Assembly: GCA_018971405.1 (NCBI GenBank)
Contig: JAGXAX010000068.1
Span: 1 to 7,536, forward strand
DNA: 7,536 nt
Direction: 5' to 3'
Origin: Alphaproteobacteria bacterium
Lineage (GTDB): Bacteria; Pseudomonadota; Alphaproteobacteria; Micavibrionales; UBA2020
Below, in pieces: positions 1 to 6,207 of this stretch (the first letter of the stretch is position 1; each line of letters starts with the position of its first letter). Made by a program: the position numbers and the translations under genes. A model generated the notes under the pieces. The model was not told the DNA's origin and did no database searches. It saw only the letters and a program-made list of their open reading frames with translations.

Positions 1-522
1 GAAGACCTCAATCCTCTCGAGGAAGCGGAAGGCTATCAGCGCCTGATGGACGAGTTCCGCCATACGCAGGACGTCCTCGCCCACCGCCTCGGCAAAAGCC
101 GCAGCCACGTGGCCAACATGCTGCGCCTCCTGAAGCTGCCCGCGAGCGTGCAGAAATATTTGCAGGAGGGCGTTTTGAGCATGGGCCATGCGCGGACGCT
201 GGTCGGCGTCGATAACGCGGCGGCGCTGGCAGAAATCATCGTCAAAAAAAGTTTAAGCGTCCGTCAGGCGGAAAGCCTCGTCAAACAGATCACGGGCGGT
301 GCGGACGACAAAAAGGCCGCGGCAAAGCGCAAGCCCAAAAGCTACGTGCCGCGCGACGTCGACGTCATGGCGCTCGAAGAGCGGCTGACCGGCCTGCTCG
401 GCCTTAAGGTGCAGATCGACGGGGAGGGAACGGAAGGCGTGCTCAGCATCGCCTACAAGTCCCTTGACCAGCTCGACGACCTGATCGAGCGGCTGACGCA
501 GCTGCCGGTGACGAAATATTAA
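1..522 (+). CDS. parB: Chromosome partitioning protein ParB, 3' part (N-terminus outside window)
   Basis: ParB binds centromere-like parS sites near the origin and works with the ParA ATPase to segregate the chromosome. The reading frame is open from base 1, so the gene starts before the window; the visible 173 residues are the C-terminal part of a protein that is usually about 280-300 aa. Visible residues 21-48 form the ParB helix-turn-helix (HTQDVLAHRLGKSRSHVAN followed by MLRLLKLP), close to the family consensus. A continuing helical segment follows (MGHARTLVGV at 61-70). A Lys/Ala-rich linker lies near 100-115, and a C-terminal dimerisation domain spans about 119-173 (ALEERLTGLLGLKV, then SLDQLDDLIERL). 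The N-terminal CTP-binding part with the GERR-type motif is not in the window. The gene ends in TAA at 520-522. The internal ATG at 46 is not the true start, because family similarity continues upstream of it. Identification is strong. Confidence 0.96.
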   Translation, partial: EDLNPLEEAEGYQRLMDEFRHTQDVLAHRLGKSRSHVANMLRLLKLPASVQKYLQEGVLSMGHARTLVGVDNAAALAEIIVKKSLSVRQAESLVKQITGGADDKKAAAKRKPKSYVPRDVDVMALEERLTGLLGLKVQIDGEGTEGVLSIAYKSLDQLDDLIERLTQLPVTKY

Positions 523-534
523 ATCGCAATATTT
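514..534. repeat. AT-only inverted repeat across the parB stop codon
   Basis: AAATATT (514-520) and AATATTT (528-534) are perfect 7-bp inverted arms around a 7-nt spacer that includes most of the TAA stop. The stem has only A-T pairs and no T-tract follows it, so it is not a convincing terminator. I see no better terminator for parB in 523-632. Confidence 0.4.
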
Positions 535-620
535 GCCGGAGCGCCCCAGGGGAGGGCCTTCAGCCCTAAAGAAGCGCAGCGGCCGCATTGAACGAATACG
601 TGAGCAAGCCGGCGGACAAA

Positions 621-625
621 AAGGA
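621..625 (+). promoter_or_regulatory. Ribosome binding site of the 153-aa exported protein
   Basis: AAGGA sits 7 nt before the ATG at 633. It supports this start over a reading frame that opens further upstream at 533 in another phase and has no good ribosome site or signal peptide. Confidence 0.6.
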
Positions 626-632
626 TTGATCA

Positions 633-1094
633 ATGAAAGAAATCATTATGCCGGGGCTCGTTGCGATAGCGGTTCTTTGCCCGGTCTCCGCAGCTCGCGC
701 CGGCGATGCCGCCACGACGCTATTTACCTGCTCTCTCGGCAAGAAAACGGTTTCCGTGACGAGCGCCGATGGCCGGCTGACCTACCATTACGGAACGGGT
801 AAAAAAGACGAACTGTCGATCGTCGGCGTCCCGGCCGCGGGAAATATTTTTGAGATGGACCAACGATTCGCCGGAATAGAAGACCAGTTGCGCTTCAAGA
901 AGGGCGATTACAGCTACATCATCTATTCCATCGGAGCCAATGACTTTGTGGGCGCCGCCGCTGATTCCGGCCTTGTCGTCATGCGGGGGACGAAGGTAAT
1001 CTTCGACCGGTCGTGCGCGCAGTATACCGAACTTGATTTGCCTGACGATTCCTTCGATATTCCGGAGGACACAGAAGCTTATTCCGCGATGTAG
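633..1094 (+). CDS. Small exported protein of unknown function
   Basis: This 153-aa protein is not one I can assign to a named family. The start ATG at 633 has AAGGA at 621-625, 7 nt upstream. The N-terminus is a plausible Sec signal peptide: a short charged start (MKE), a hydrophobic core at about residues 4-20, and an AARA-type site giving predicted cleavage after Ala23. The mature protein is therefore about 130 aa and probably periplasmic. It has two cysteines, C33 (LFTCSLGKK) and C128 (DRSCAQY), placed near the two ends, which suggests a single disulfide closing a small beta-rich domain. The middle alternates hydrophobic and polar residues (TVSVTSADGRLTYHYG, then YSYIIYSIG). The C-terminus is acidic. 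The pattern recalls small uncharacterised secreted proteins that start with a Phe/Cys 'sheet' motif, but no function can be given. It lies 110 nt after parB and is convergent with holA. Its codons look less GC-biased than those of parB or leuS, which could indicate acquisition or low expression. Confidence 0.85.
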   Translation: MKEIIMPGLVAIAVLCPVSAARAGDAATTLFTCSLGKKTVSVTSADGRLTYHYGTGKKDELSIVGVPAAGNIFEMDQRFAGIEDQLRFKKGDYSYIIYSIGANDFVGAAADSGLVVMRGTKVIFDRSCAQYTELDLPDDSFDIPEDTEAYSAM

Positions 1095-1115
1095 CCGTCG
1101 GGGCCATGGGCAGAT

Positions 1116-1138
1116 CTGGATAATTCATAAAAATCCAG
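1116..1138. repeat. Inverted repeat in the convergent gap between the exported protein gene and holA
   Basis: CTGGAT (1116-1121) and ATCCAG (1133-1138) are perfect 6-bp arms around an 11-nt AT-rich loop. A second small hairpin, ATCCGC (1167-1172) with GCGGAT (1178-1183) and a 5-nt loop, covers the holA stop codon. Either could help end transcription in this 78-bp convergent gap, but neither has a proper T-tract on either strand, so I do not call a terminator. Confidence 0.3.
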
Positions 1139-1172
1139 GCAAAAGAGGCCGGACGCCACGGAACAAATCCGC

Positions 1173-2222
1173 TCAATGCGGATATCCGCGCCTTCTGTTG
1201 ATGCGCGCGCCGAGCTGCGAGAGCGACAAAACCGCCCGCGCGCAAAGCGTTTCCGGCACGCCGCCGCTCCGCTTGCACCGTGCTTCCGCCTCCAGGAGCG
1301 CGCCGAGCGCCTGCTCCATCTGCGTCGCGCTCCAGCCGTTCAGCTGCGCGACGAAAGAATCCTTCACCTTCCAGAAGACCGCGGGTTTGAGCATTTTCAG
1401 CGCCGTTTCCGTGTCGAGCCCCTGCTGCAGGCGCGCCTTGGTGACGTGCAGGCGCAGGAAGTGGTTTTGCAGCGCGCGCAAGACCCGCACCGGCTCGACG
1501 CCCTCGGAGTAGACGTGGACGAGGATCCTGTCGGCCTGCGCGAAGTTTCCGGCCGCGACGCACTGCGCGAGGTCTTCGAGCGACATGACGGCGCTGTTGC
1601 CGGTCGCGGCCACGGCGTCGTCGAGCGTGATCCTTTTGTTCTCGCCCATGTAGGTGACGAGTTTTTCCGCCTCCGAGCGGGCGACGGCGCGGTCGCCGGA
1701 GACGTTGGCGGCGATGTGGGCGAGCGCGTCGCCCGAGCAGGCGTAGCCCGCGGCGCGGAAAGAGTCGGCAATCACGCGCGAGACGCTGCGCGCATCATCG
1801 ACGTAGCAGGGCAGGGCGGCGGCGTTCTTCGCCCCCTCGAACAGGGCGCGGAGCTTGTCCTTCGGCGCGAGGTTGCCCGCCTCGACCAGCACGAGGTTGT
1901 CGCCGTCCTTCAAGCCATCGAGCGCGCTTTTGACCGCGCCCGCGCATTTTTCCGTCGCGTCGCGCAGGCGCACCACGCGCCTGCCGCCGAGCATCGAGAT
2001 AGACCGCGCCTCGTCGAGCAGGCGGGCGGGATTGTCGGCGAGCGCGTCGCCGGAAAATTCGACGACGTTGAAGGGGTCGCGGATGTCTTCGACCACGGAT
2101 TTGGTCAAAAGGTCGAGCCGTTCGCGCACCAGCCCCTCGTCCGGCCCGTAGACCAGCACCGCCAGCGCGCTGGCGGGCGGGTTTTTGGCGAAGGGCTCGA
2201 TGTCGCGGAATTGCAGCTTCAT
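1173..2222 (-). CDS. holA: DNA polymerase III subunit delta
   Basis: The delta subunit is the 'wrench' of the clamp loader: it opens the beta sliding clamp so it can be loaded on primed DNA. The 349-aa length matches the family (E. coli about 343). Recognisable parts in order are: N-terminal YGPDEGLVRERLDLL (about 25-39), the SMLGGRRVVRLRDA stretch (76-89) where the family carries its clamp-contacting region, LVLVEAGNLAPKDKLR (110-125), the central lid-like SGDRAVARSEAEKLVTY (175-191), and the C-terminal collar domain with EGVEPVRVLRALQNHFLRL (240-258) and KPAVFWKVKDSF (279-290). A functional Walker P-loop is absent, as expected for delta. The start codon overlaps the lptE stop as ATGA (2219-2222). 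No Shine-Dalgarno is visible upstream of it (the bases before ATG are GCGCCCGCAAA on the coding strand), so translation is probably coupled to lptE. It is the last gene of the minus-strand operon and ends in TGA at 1173-1175. Confidence 0.95.
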   Translation of the reverse strand: MKLQFRDIEPFAKNPPASALAVLVYGPDEGLVRERLDLLTKSVVEDIRDPFNVVEFSGDALADNPARLLDEARSISMLGGRRVVRLRDATEKCAGAVKSALDGLKDGDNLVLVEAGNLAPKDKLRALFEGAKNAAALPCYVDDARSVSRVIADSFRAAGYACSGDALAHIAANVSGDRAVARSEAEKLVTYMGENKRITLDDAVAATGNSAVMSLEDLAQCVAAGNFAQADRILVHVYSEGVEPVRVLRALQNHFLRLHVTKARLQQGLDTETALKMLKPAVFWKVKDSFVAQLNGWSATQMEQALGALLEAEARCKRSGGVPETLCARAVLSLSQLGARINRRRGYPH

Positions 2223-2797
2223 TTTGCGGGCGCGGCCGCAGGCTTTTTGGCCTGCGCGGCCGCTGCGGCCTGGCGGCGGAAATAGAGGCCGAGCTGCGTC
2301 ACCGCGTCGTCGCGCATTTCCTGCAGGATGCTTTCGGTGATGTTTTGCTGGCTCATCAGCGTCGCCAGCTGGTCGTCCTGCAGGTTGTAGGCGCCGACGG
2401 TGTGGAGGGTGCGCGTCAGCAGCACCTTGCCGCTCGCGACGTCCACCAGCTGCATCTGCGTGGTCATGCCGATCTGCGCGCGGGTGGCGGTGCCGGTTTT
2501 CTCGATGCCGAGGTCGATGATGTTCTTGTCGAGGCGCGAGAAGCGCAGTTCGTAGGGCGCGCCGTCGGGGCGGCCGTGCGTGTAGAGCCTGTCCATCAGG
2601 ATGTTGCGTAAGTATTGCCCGTCGCGCTCGGGGATGCTGCCGATGGCGATGTCGGGCAGGGCGGCGTCGGCGGCGCGGGCGGCCGCGCCGTGGTCGCCGT
2701 ACATCGGCTCGAAGCCGCAGGCGGCGAGGTTTGACACCGCGGCGATGCAGAATAAAACGATAAAAGCCCTAAACCACGACCCCTTAAACAACCACAT
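2219..2797 (-). CDS. lptE: LPS-assembly lipoprotein LptE
   Basis: LptE is the outer-membrane lipoprotein that plugs the LptD barrel and helps insert lipopolysaccharide into the outer leaflet. This 192-aa product has a hydrophobic signal segment (residues 10-23) and a lipobox LAAC with lipidated Cys27, followed by GFEPMYG, which closely matches the CGFxPLYG start typical of mature LptE. The centre carries family-like segments: [37 protein letters not shown], and the repair-like strand [22 protein letters not shown]. The protein ends in an unusual Ala/Lys/Pro-rich tail (about residues 174-192, with AAAAAQAKK and PAAAPAK). The start at 2797 lies 14 nt inside the end of leuS and has an AGGA ribosome site 6 nt upstream. 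The stop overlaps the holA start by 4 nt. The gene was also named rlpB in older work. Assignment rests on the lipobox motif, length and the leuS-lptE-holA order. Confidence 0.9.
   Translation of the reverse strand: MWLFKGSWFRAFIVLFCIAAVSNLAACGFEPMYGDHGAAARAADAALPDIAIGSIPERDGQYLRNILMDRLYTHGRPDGAPYELRFSRLDKNIIDLGIEKTGTATRAQIGMTTQMQLVDVASGKVLLTRTLHTVGAYNLQDDQLATLMSQQNITESILQEMRDDAVTQLGLYFRRQAAAAAQAKKPAAAPAK
2232..2263 (-). other. GC-rich hairpin in the end of lptE, just before holA
   Basis: The arm GCGGCCGCAGGC (2232-2243) is complementary to GCCTGC plus GCGGCCGC (2250-2263), apart from a 2-nt GC bulge, with a short loop that is T-rich on the plus strand and A-rich in the transcript. In the minus-strand mRNA it ends about 9 nt before the holA ATG. 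It encodes the Ala/Lys/Pro tail of LptE. The base pairing is seen directly; a regulatory role is inference, and a run of Ala codons in GC-rich DNA can create such pairing by chance. Confidence 0.5.
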
Positions 2798-5324
2798 TGA
2801 TGATCCTGTCCGGCACGACGATGATTTTCTTCGGCGCTTTTCCTTCCATGGCCTTTTGCACCGCCTCTTCGGCGAGCGCGGCTTCCTCGGCGGCCTGTTT
2901 TTCCATGCCGCGCGGCAGCGTCACGGTGGCGCGGAGCCTGCCGTTGACCTGTATCGCCATGGTGACGCTGTCGCTGGCGCAGAGCGCGGGGTCGGCTTCC
3001 GGCCATTTTTCGTCCACCGCCATGGTTTTGTGGCCGAGCTGCGCCCAGAGCTCTTCCGCGAGGTGCGGCATGACGGGAGACATCAGTTTCACGAAAGTTT
3101 CAAGGCCGTCGCGGAGGATTTTTCCGTCGCCCTTAAAGGCTTCCAGCGCGTTGGAAAGTTCGCGCAGCTTGGCGACCGCCTTGTTGAAGTGGAATTTTTC
3201 GAGGTCCTGCGTCATGTCGCGGATGGTGACGTGGATCTTGCGCTTCATCGGCTCGTCCTCTTTCGAGGGAGCGCCGCCGAAATCCGCGTTCAGCGCCAGC
3301 CGCCACAGGCGCCCGACGTATTTCCACGCGCCGTCGATGCCGGCCTCCGTCCATTCGAGGTCGCGCTCCGGCGGGCTGTCGGAGAGAATGAAGAGCCTTG
3401 CGGCGTCCGCGCCGTAAGCGGAGATGATCTCGACCGGATCGACGGTGTTCTTTTTCGACTTGGACATTTTCTCGACGCGCGCGGCGGTGACAGGCGTGCC
3501 GTCGGATTTGCGGGCCAGCGCGCCGTCGGGGCGCTTTTCGATCTCGTCGGGATAAATCCACTTGCCGTCTTCGTCTTTATAGGACATGTGCGTGACCATG
3601 CCCTGCGTGAAAAGCGCGGTGAACGGTTCCTCGCAGGAAACGTAGCCGCATTTCTTGAGCGCGCGGGTGAAGAAGCGGGCGTAGAGGAGGTGCATCACCG
3701 CGTGCTCGACGCCGCCGATATATTGATCGACCGGCGCCCAGTAATCGGCTTTCGCCTTGTCGAAGCCGCGCTCTTTATTGTGCGCGTCCGTATACCTGAA
3801 TTGATACCACGAGCTTTCGAAGAAGGTGTCGAAGGTGTCGGTCTCGCGCTCCGCATCCTTGCCGCAGGTCGGGCATTTGACGTTCTTCCACGTCGGGTGG
3901 CGGGCGATCGGGTTGCCGGGTTTGGAAAAGTCCACGTCATCCGGCAGCGTCACGGGCAGGTCTTTTTCAGGCACGGCGACAACGCCGCAGGCGGGGCAGT
4001 GGATCACCGGCACGGGGCAGCCCCAGTAGCGCTGGCGGCTCACGCCCCAGTCGCGCAGGCGGTACAGCGTCGTGCCTTCGCCCTTGTTCATCTGCGCGAT
4101 GCGCCTGACGACCTCGGCCTTGGCGGCGGAGATGGAAAGGCCGTTGAGGAAATCCGAATGGCAGAGGTGGCCGGGGCCGGCGTAGGCCTCGTTCTCGACC
4201 GTGAAGGCGCAGGGGTCGGCGTCCGGCGGGATGACGACCGGCTGCACGGGTAGGCCGTATTTGCGGGCGAAATCGAGGTCGCGCTGGTCGTGCGCGGGGC
4301 AGCCGAAGATCGCGCCGGTGCCGTAATCCATCAGCACGAAGTTGGCGATGAAAACCTGCAGGGTCTTGTTTTTGACGAAGGGATGGCGGACTTCGAGGCC
4401 GGTGTCGAAGCCGTTCTTCTCGGCTTTTTCGAGCGTCGCTTCCGACGTGCCGAGCTTTCTGCACGCCGCGATGAAGTCTTTCACGCCTTCGTTTTTCTCC
4501 GCGAGCTCGAGCGACAAAGGATGGTCGGGCGCGAGCGCGACGAACGACGCGCCGAAGAGCGTGTCCGGCCGCGTGGTGAAAATCTCGATCTCGCGGCCTT
4601 CGGCGTTCACGATATCGAAGCGCAGCCTGAGGCCCTGGCTTTTGCCGATCCAGTTTTCCTGCATGAGGCGGACTTTTTCCGGCCAGCCGTCGAGTTGCTT
4701 CAGGCCGTCGAGCAGGTCGTCGGCGAAATCGGTGATCTTCAAAAACCATTGCTTCAGCGTGCGGCGCTCGACGGGCGCGCCGGAGCGCCAGCCCTTGCCG
4801 TCCACCACCTGTTCGTTGGCGAGCACGCAATTGTCCACGGGGTCCCAGTTGACCATGCTTTCTTTCCGGTAGGCCAGTCCCGCCTTCAAAAAGTCGAGAA
4901 AGAATTTCTGCTCGTGCTTGTAATAGTCCGGCAGACAGGTGGTGACTTCGCGCGACCAGTCGATGGCAAGGCCCATCGATTTCAGCTGGCTTTTCATGAC
5001 GGAAATGTTTTCCAGCGTCCACTTCTGCGGGTGCACGCCGCGCTCCAGCGCCGCGTTCTCGGCGGGCAGGCCGAAGGCGTCCCAGCCCATCGGGTTGAGC
5101 ACGTTGAAGCCCTGCGCGCGCTTGAAGCGCGCGACGACGTCGCTCAGCGAATAATTGCGCACATGCCCCATGTGCAGCTTGCCCGAGGGGTAGGGGAACA
5201 TGGCGAGCGCGTAGAACTTCGGCCGCGCCGCGTCTTCCGTCGCGGCGAAACAGCGCTTTTCATCCCACGCCTTCTGCCAGCGGGATTCGGCTTCCTTGAC
5301 GTTGTATCTTTCGGGCGCCGTCAT
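2784..5324 (-). CDS. leuS: Leucyl-tRNA synthetase
   Basis: This class I aminoacyl-tRNA synthetase charges tRNA-Leu with leucine in the cytoplasm. The 846-aa length fits bacterial LeuRS (E. coli 860). All key motifs are intact. The HIGH signature is HMGH at 51-54, preceded by PYPSG (44-48). The CP1 editing domain has the threonine-rich TTRPDT (250-255) and [15 protein letters not shown] (335-349), including the conserved editing aspartate D346. A zinc-binding knuckle pair lies at C443/C446 and C484/C487. The LeuRS catalytic stretch [14 protein letters not shown] spans about 499-512, and KMSKS is at 619-623. The anticodon-binding helical domain follows ([13 protein letters not shown] at 748-760). 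The C-terminal domain has VNGRLRATV near 793-801 and ends IINVVV. The start at 5324 has AAGGG 7 nt upstream, and LeuRS similarity begins within the first residues ([14 protein letters not shown]). It begins 10 nt after the DUF3576 gene and overlaps lptE by 14 nt. Confidence 0.99.
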   Translation of the reverse strand: MTAPERYNVKEAESRWQKAWDEKRCFAATEDAARPKFYALAMFPYPSGKLHMGHVRNYSLSDVVARFKRAQGFNVLNPMGWDAFGLPAENAALERGVHPQKWTLENISVMKSQLKSMGLAIDWSREVTTCLPDYYKHEQKFFLDFLKAGLAYRKESMVNWDPVDNCVLANEQVVDGKGWRSGAPVERRTLKQWFLKITDFADDLLDGLKQLDGWPEKVRLMQENWIGKSQGLRLRFDIVNAEGREIEIFTTRPDTLFGASFVALAPDHPLSLELAEKNEGVKDFIAACRKLGTSEATLEKAEKNGFDTGLEVRHPFVKNKTLQVFIANFVLMDYGTGAIFGCPAHDQRDLDFARKYGLPVQPVVIPPDADPCAFTVENEAYAGPGHLCHSDFLNGLSISAAKAEVVRRIAQMNKGEGTTLYRLRDWGVSRQRYWGCPVPVIHCPACGVVAVPEKDLPVTLPDDVDFSKPGNPIARHPTWKNVKCPTCGKDAERETDTFDTFFESSWYQFRYTDAHNKERGFDKAKADYWAPVDQYIGGVEHAVMHLLYARFFTRALKKCGYVSCEEPFTALFTQGMVTHMSYKDEDGKWIYPDEIEKRPDGALARKSDGTPVTAARVEKMSKSKKNTVDPVEIISAYGADAARLFILSDSPPERDLEWTEAGIDGAWKYVGRLWRLALNADFGGAPSKEDEPMKRKIHVTIRDMTQDLEKFHFNKAVAKLRELSNALEAFKGDGKILRDGLETFVKLMSPVMPHLAEELWAQLGHKTMAVDEKWPEADPALCASDSVTMAIQVNGRLRATVTLPRGMEKQAAEEAALAEEAVQKAMEGKAPKKIIVVPDRIINVVV
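2804..2807 (-). promoter_or_regulatory. Ribosome binding site of lptE inside leuS
   Basis: On the coding strand, AGGA lies 6 nt before the lptE ATG and within the last codons of leuS. It supports the start at 2797 and shows that lptE can initiate independently, unlike holA downstream. Confidence 0.6.
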
Positions 5325-5331
5325 GCATTTG

Positions 5332-5336
5332 CCCTT
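5332..5336 (-). promoter_or_regulatory. Ribosome binding site of leuS overlapping the upstream stop codon
   Basis: AAGGG on the coding strand shares its two A residues with the TAA stop of the DUF3576 gene and sits 7 nt before the leuS ATG. Ribosomes ending the upstream gene would be positioned over it, which points to coupled translation. Confidence 0.6.
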
Positions 5337-5892
5337 ATTGCGGCAGGGACATGTCCGTCACGCGTAAAGTCCGCGCGCGGGTGAGGATGGAATTTTCGAT
5401 ATTGTTCGCCATGTCGGGCGAAACATTCTCGTTGCGCCACTGGTTCTTGACCAGCTTCTGCTTGAAGACCGAGACGCGCACGCCGTCGGCGCGGAGCTGC
5501 CTGTCCAGTATATAGATGTCGACCTTGAAGCGCTCGCCCGGCTGGTCGGGGTTTTCGTACCAGTCCGTCAAAATCGTGCCGCCGAACGGGTCGGCCGAGG
5601 CGACCGGCATGAAGGCGATGGTGTCGAGCGCGGCGCGCCACAGGTAGCTGTTCACGCCGATGCCGCTCTTCGAGGCGTTCTTGTTGCCGCTGGAGAAGAG
5701 CGCGCTGGTCAGGTCCTTGCCCTTGCCGAAGATGGTGGTGCGCGGCTGGTCGCTGTATTGGATGGCGTCCGTGCCGCGCTCGCGCGTGGGATAGCTGTCT
5801 TCCTTGTGGATCGAGCCGGGCGCGCAGGCGGCAAGGCCGGCAAGGCAGCACAGGGTCATCAGCAGGCGGGTCAGGCGGGAGACGCGGGTCAT
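5335..5892 (-). CDS. DUF3576 family lipoprotein
   Basis: This 185-aa predicted lipoprotein matches the DUF3576 pattern known mainly from alphaproteobacteria. It has an Arg-rich N-terminus (MTRVSRLTR), a hydrophobic stretch at 10-19, and a lipobox LAAC with Cys23. The residue after Cys is Ala rather than Asp, which by the E. coli rule favours the outer membrane. The mature protein contains the characteristic core [16 protein letters not shown] (77-92), followed by [11 protein letters not shown] (95-105) and TDWY (109-112). A beta-strand pair follows (FKVDIYILD, then [12 protein letters not shown]), and it ends with an amphipathic helix with [16 protein letters not shown]. The function is unknown. 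It is the first gene of the minus-strand operon, 10 nt before leuS. Sitting with lptE hints at envelope assembly, but leuS separates them and the link is only inference. A weak ribosome site (AAAGGG, 10 nt before the ATG, at 5903-5908) precedes it. Confidence 0.88.
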   Translation of the reverse strand: MTRVSRLTRLLMTLCCLAGLAACAPGSIHKEDSYPTRERGTDAIQYSDQPRTTIFGKGKDLTSALFSSGNKNASKSGIGVNSYLWRAALDTIAFMPVASADPFGGTILTDWYENPDQPGERFKVDIYILDRQLRADGVRVSVFKQKLVKNQWRNENVSPDMANNIENSILTRARTLRVTDMSLPQ

Positions 5893-6023
5893 TTGAGAAT
5901 ATCCCTTTGAAAGACGTTCGATAATATCACTTTGATTAGCACGGCTTCCGCGATTTTTAAAGGTGATATGCGTTTTGCTTTATGAACAGGGGTTTATGGG
6001 TGTTATGTGAATAAACTGCCAAA

Positions 6024-6045
6024 ACTGTGGCAACGGTGCAACAGT
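6024..6045. repeat. 22-bp imperfect dyad upstream of the porin gene
   Basis: The arms ACTGTGGCA (6024-6032) and TGCAACAGT (6037-6045) are inverted with one mismatch (G6029 against A6040) and a 4-nt spacer ACGG. It could be an operator for a dimeric regulator. It lies upstream of the possible porin -35 (6081), so it is less likely to be an mRNA leader hairpin if that promoter is right. Confidence 0.45.
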
Positions 6046-6080
6046 GCCGCGCTAATATCACAGGAAACAGCACCCGCCTG

Positions 6081-6107
6081 TTGACCGTTTCAGCAAACCG
6101 CCCTAAT
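6081..6107 (+). promoter_or_regulatory. Possible porin promoter
   Basis: TTGACC at 6081-6086 matches five of six bases of the -35 consensus and is the best such hexamer upstream of the porin. The -10 is poor: CCTAAT at 6102-6107 matches four of six bases with a short 15-bp spacer. Transcription would then begin near 6115, giving a leader of roughly 90 nt. This is a weak prediction. Confidence 0.3.
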
Positions 6108-6117
6108 CCTCTTAGGG
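6101..6117 (+). repeat. Perfect 6-bp inverted repeat in the porin upstream region
   Basis: CCCTAA (6101-6106) and TTAGGG (6112-6117) flank the 5-nt loop TCCTC. It overlaps the possible -10 and so could act as an operator. If transcription starts upstream of it, it would instead form a leader stem-loop. Confidence 0.45.
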
Positions 6118-6169
6118 AATGCGCAAAACGGGTCATTCACAACCCATCCTTGCGCTTCTTTATCAAACC

Positions 6170-6189
6170 GCCCCGGCCTTCCAAGGGGC
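6170..6189 (+). repeat. GC-rich inverted repeat just before the porin ribosome site
   Basis: GCCCC (6170-6174) and GGGGC (6185-6189) enclose a 10-nt loop and end 7 nt before the Shine-Dalgarno at 6196. A hairpin here could stabilise the mRNA or influence ribosome access. Structured leaders are known for other abundant outer-membrane protein mRNAs such as E. coli ompA; its action here is inference. Confidence 0.4.
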
Positions 6190-6195
6190 ACTAAT

Positions 6196-6199
6196 GGAG
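6196..6199 (+). promoter_or_regulatory. Ribosome binding site of the porin
   Basis: GGAG (followed by AAAA) lies 8 nt before the ATG at 6208. It supports this start, which also gives a well-formed signal peptide. Confidence 0.7.
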
Positions 6200-6207
6200 A
6201 AAACAGA

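Larger units (their letters stand above)
5893..6207. promoter_or_regulatory. Divergent intergenic region between the leuS operon and the porin gene
   Basis: This 315-bp stretch has no coding potential I trust and is visibly richer in A/T than its flanks, as expected for back-to-back promoters. It must hold the promoter of the minus-strand operon and that of the porin. I found no -35/-10 pair for the minus-strand operon good enough to call. It contains a 22-bp imperfect dyad (6024-6045), a 9-bp direct repeat TAATATCAC (5922-5930 and 6053-6061) with a related inverted GTGATAT (5963-5969), and two copies of CAAACCGCCC (6094-6103 and 6164-6173). Confidence 0.6.

Noticed and set aside
533..802. 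An 89-codon plus-strand frame between parB and the small exported protein
   Set aside because: It overlaps the 153-aa gene in another phase, lacks a good ribosome site, and has no signal peptide or coherent composition.
1176..2285. A 369-codon open frame on the plus strand, antisense to holA
   Set aside because: It is very rich in Arg, Ala and Val and has no family signature; HolA on the minus strand explains the region.
2601..4253. A 550-codon open frame on the plus strand, antisense to leuS and part of lptE
   Set aside because: The leuS frame on the other strand has every LeuRS motif in order. The plus-strand translation has Arg/His/Gly/Val-rich low-complexity composition with no recognisable domain.
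5893..6060. Promoter search for the minus-strand operon (for example TATTAT near 5922-5927 or TTGCCA near 6028-6033 on the coding strand)
   Set aside because: No -10 element had an acceptable -35 at 16-18 bp, so I could not support a specific call.
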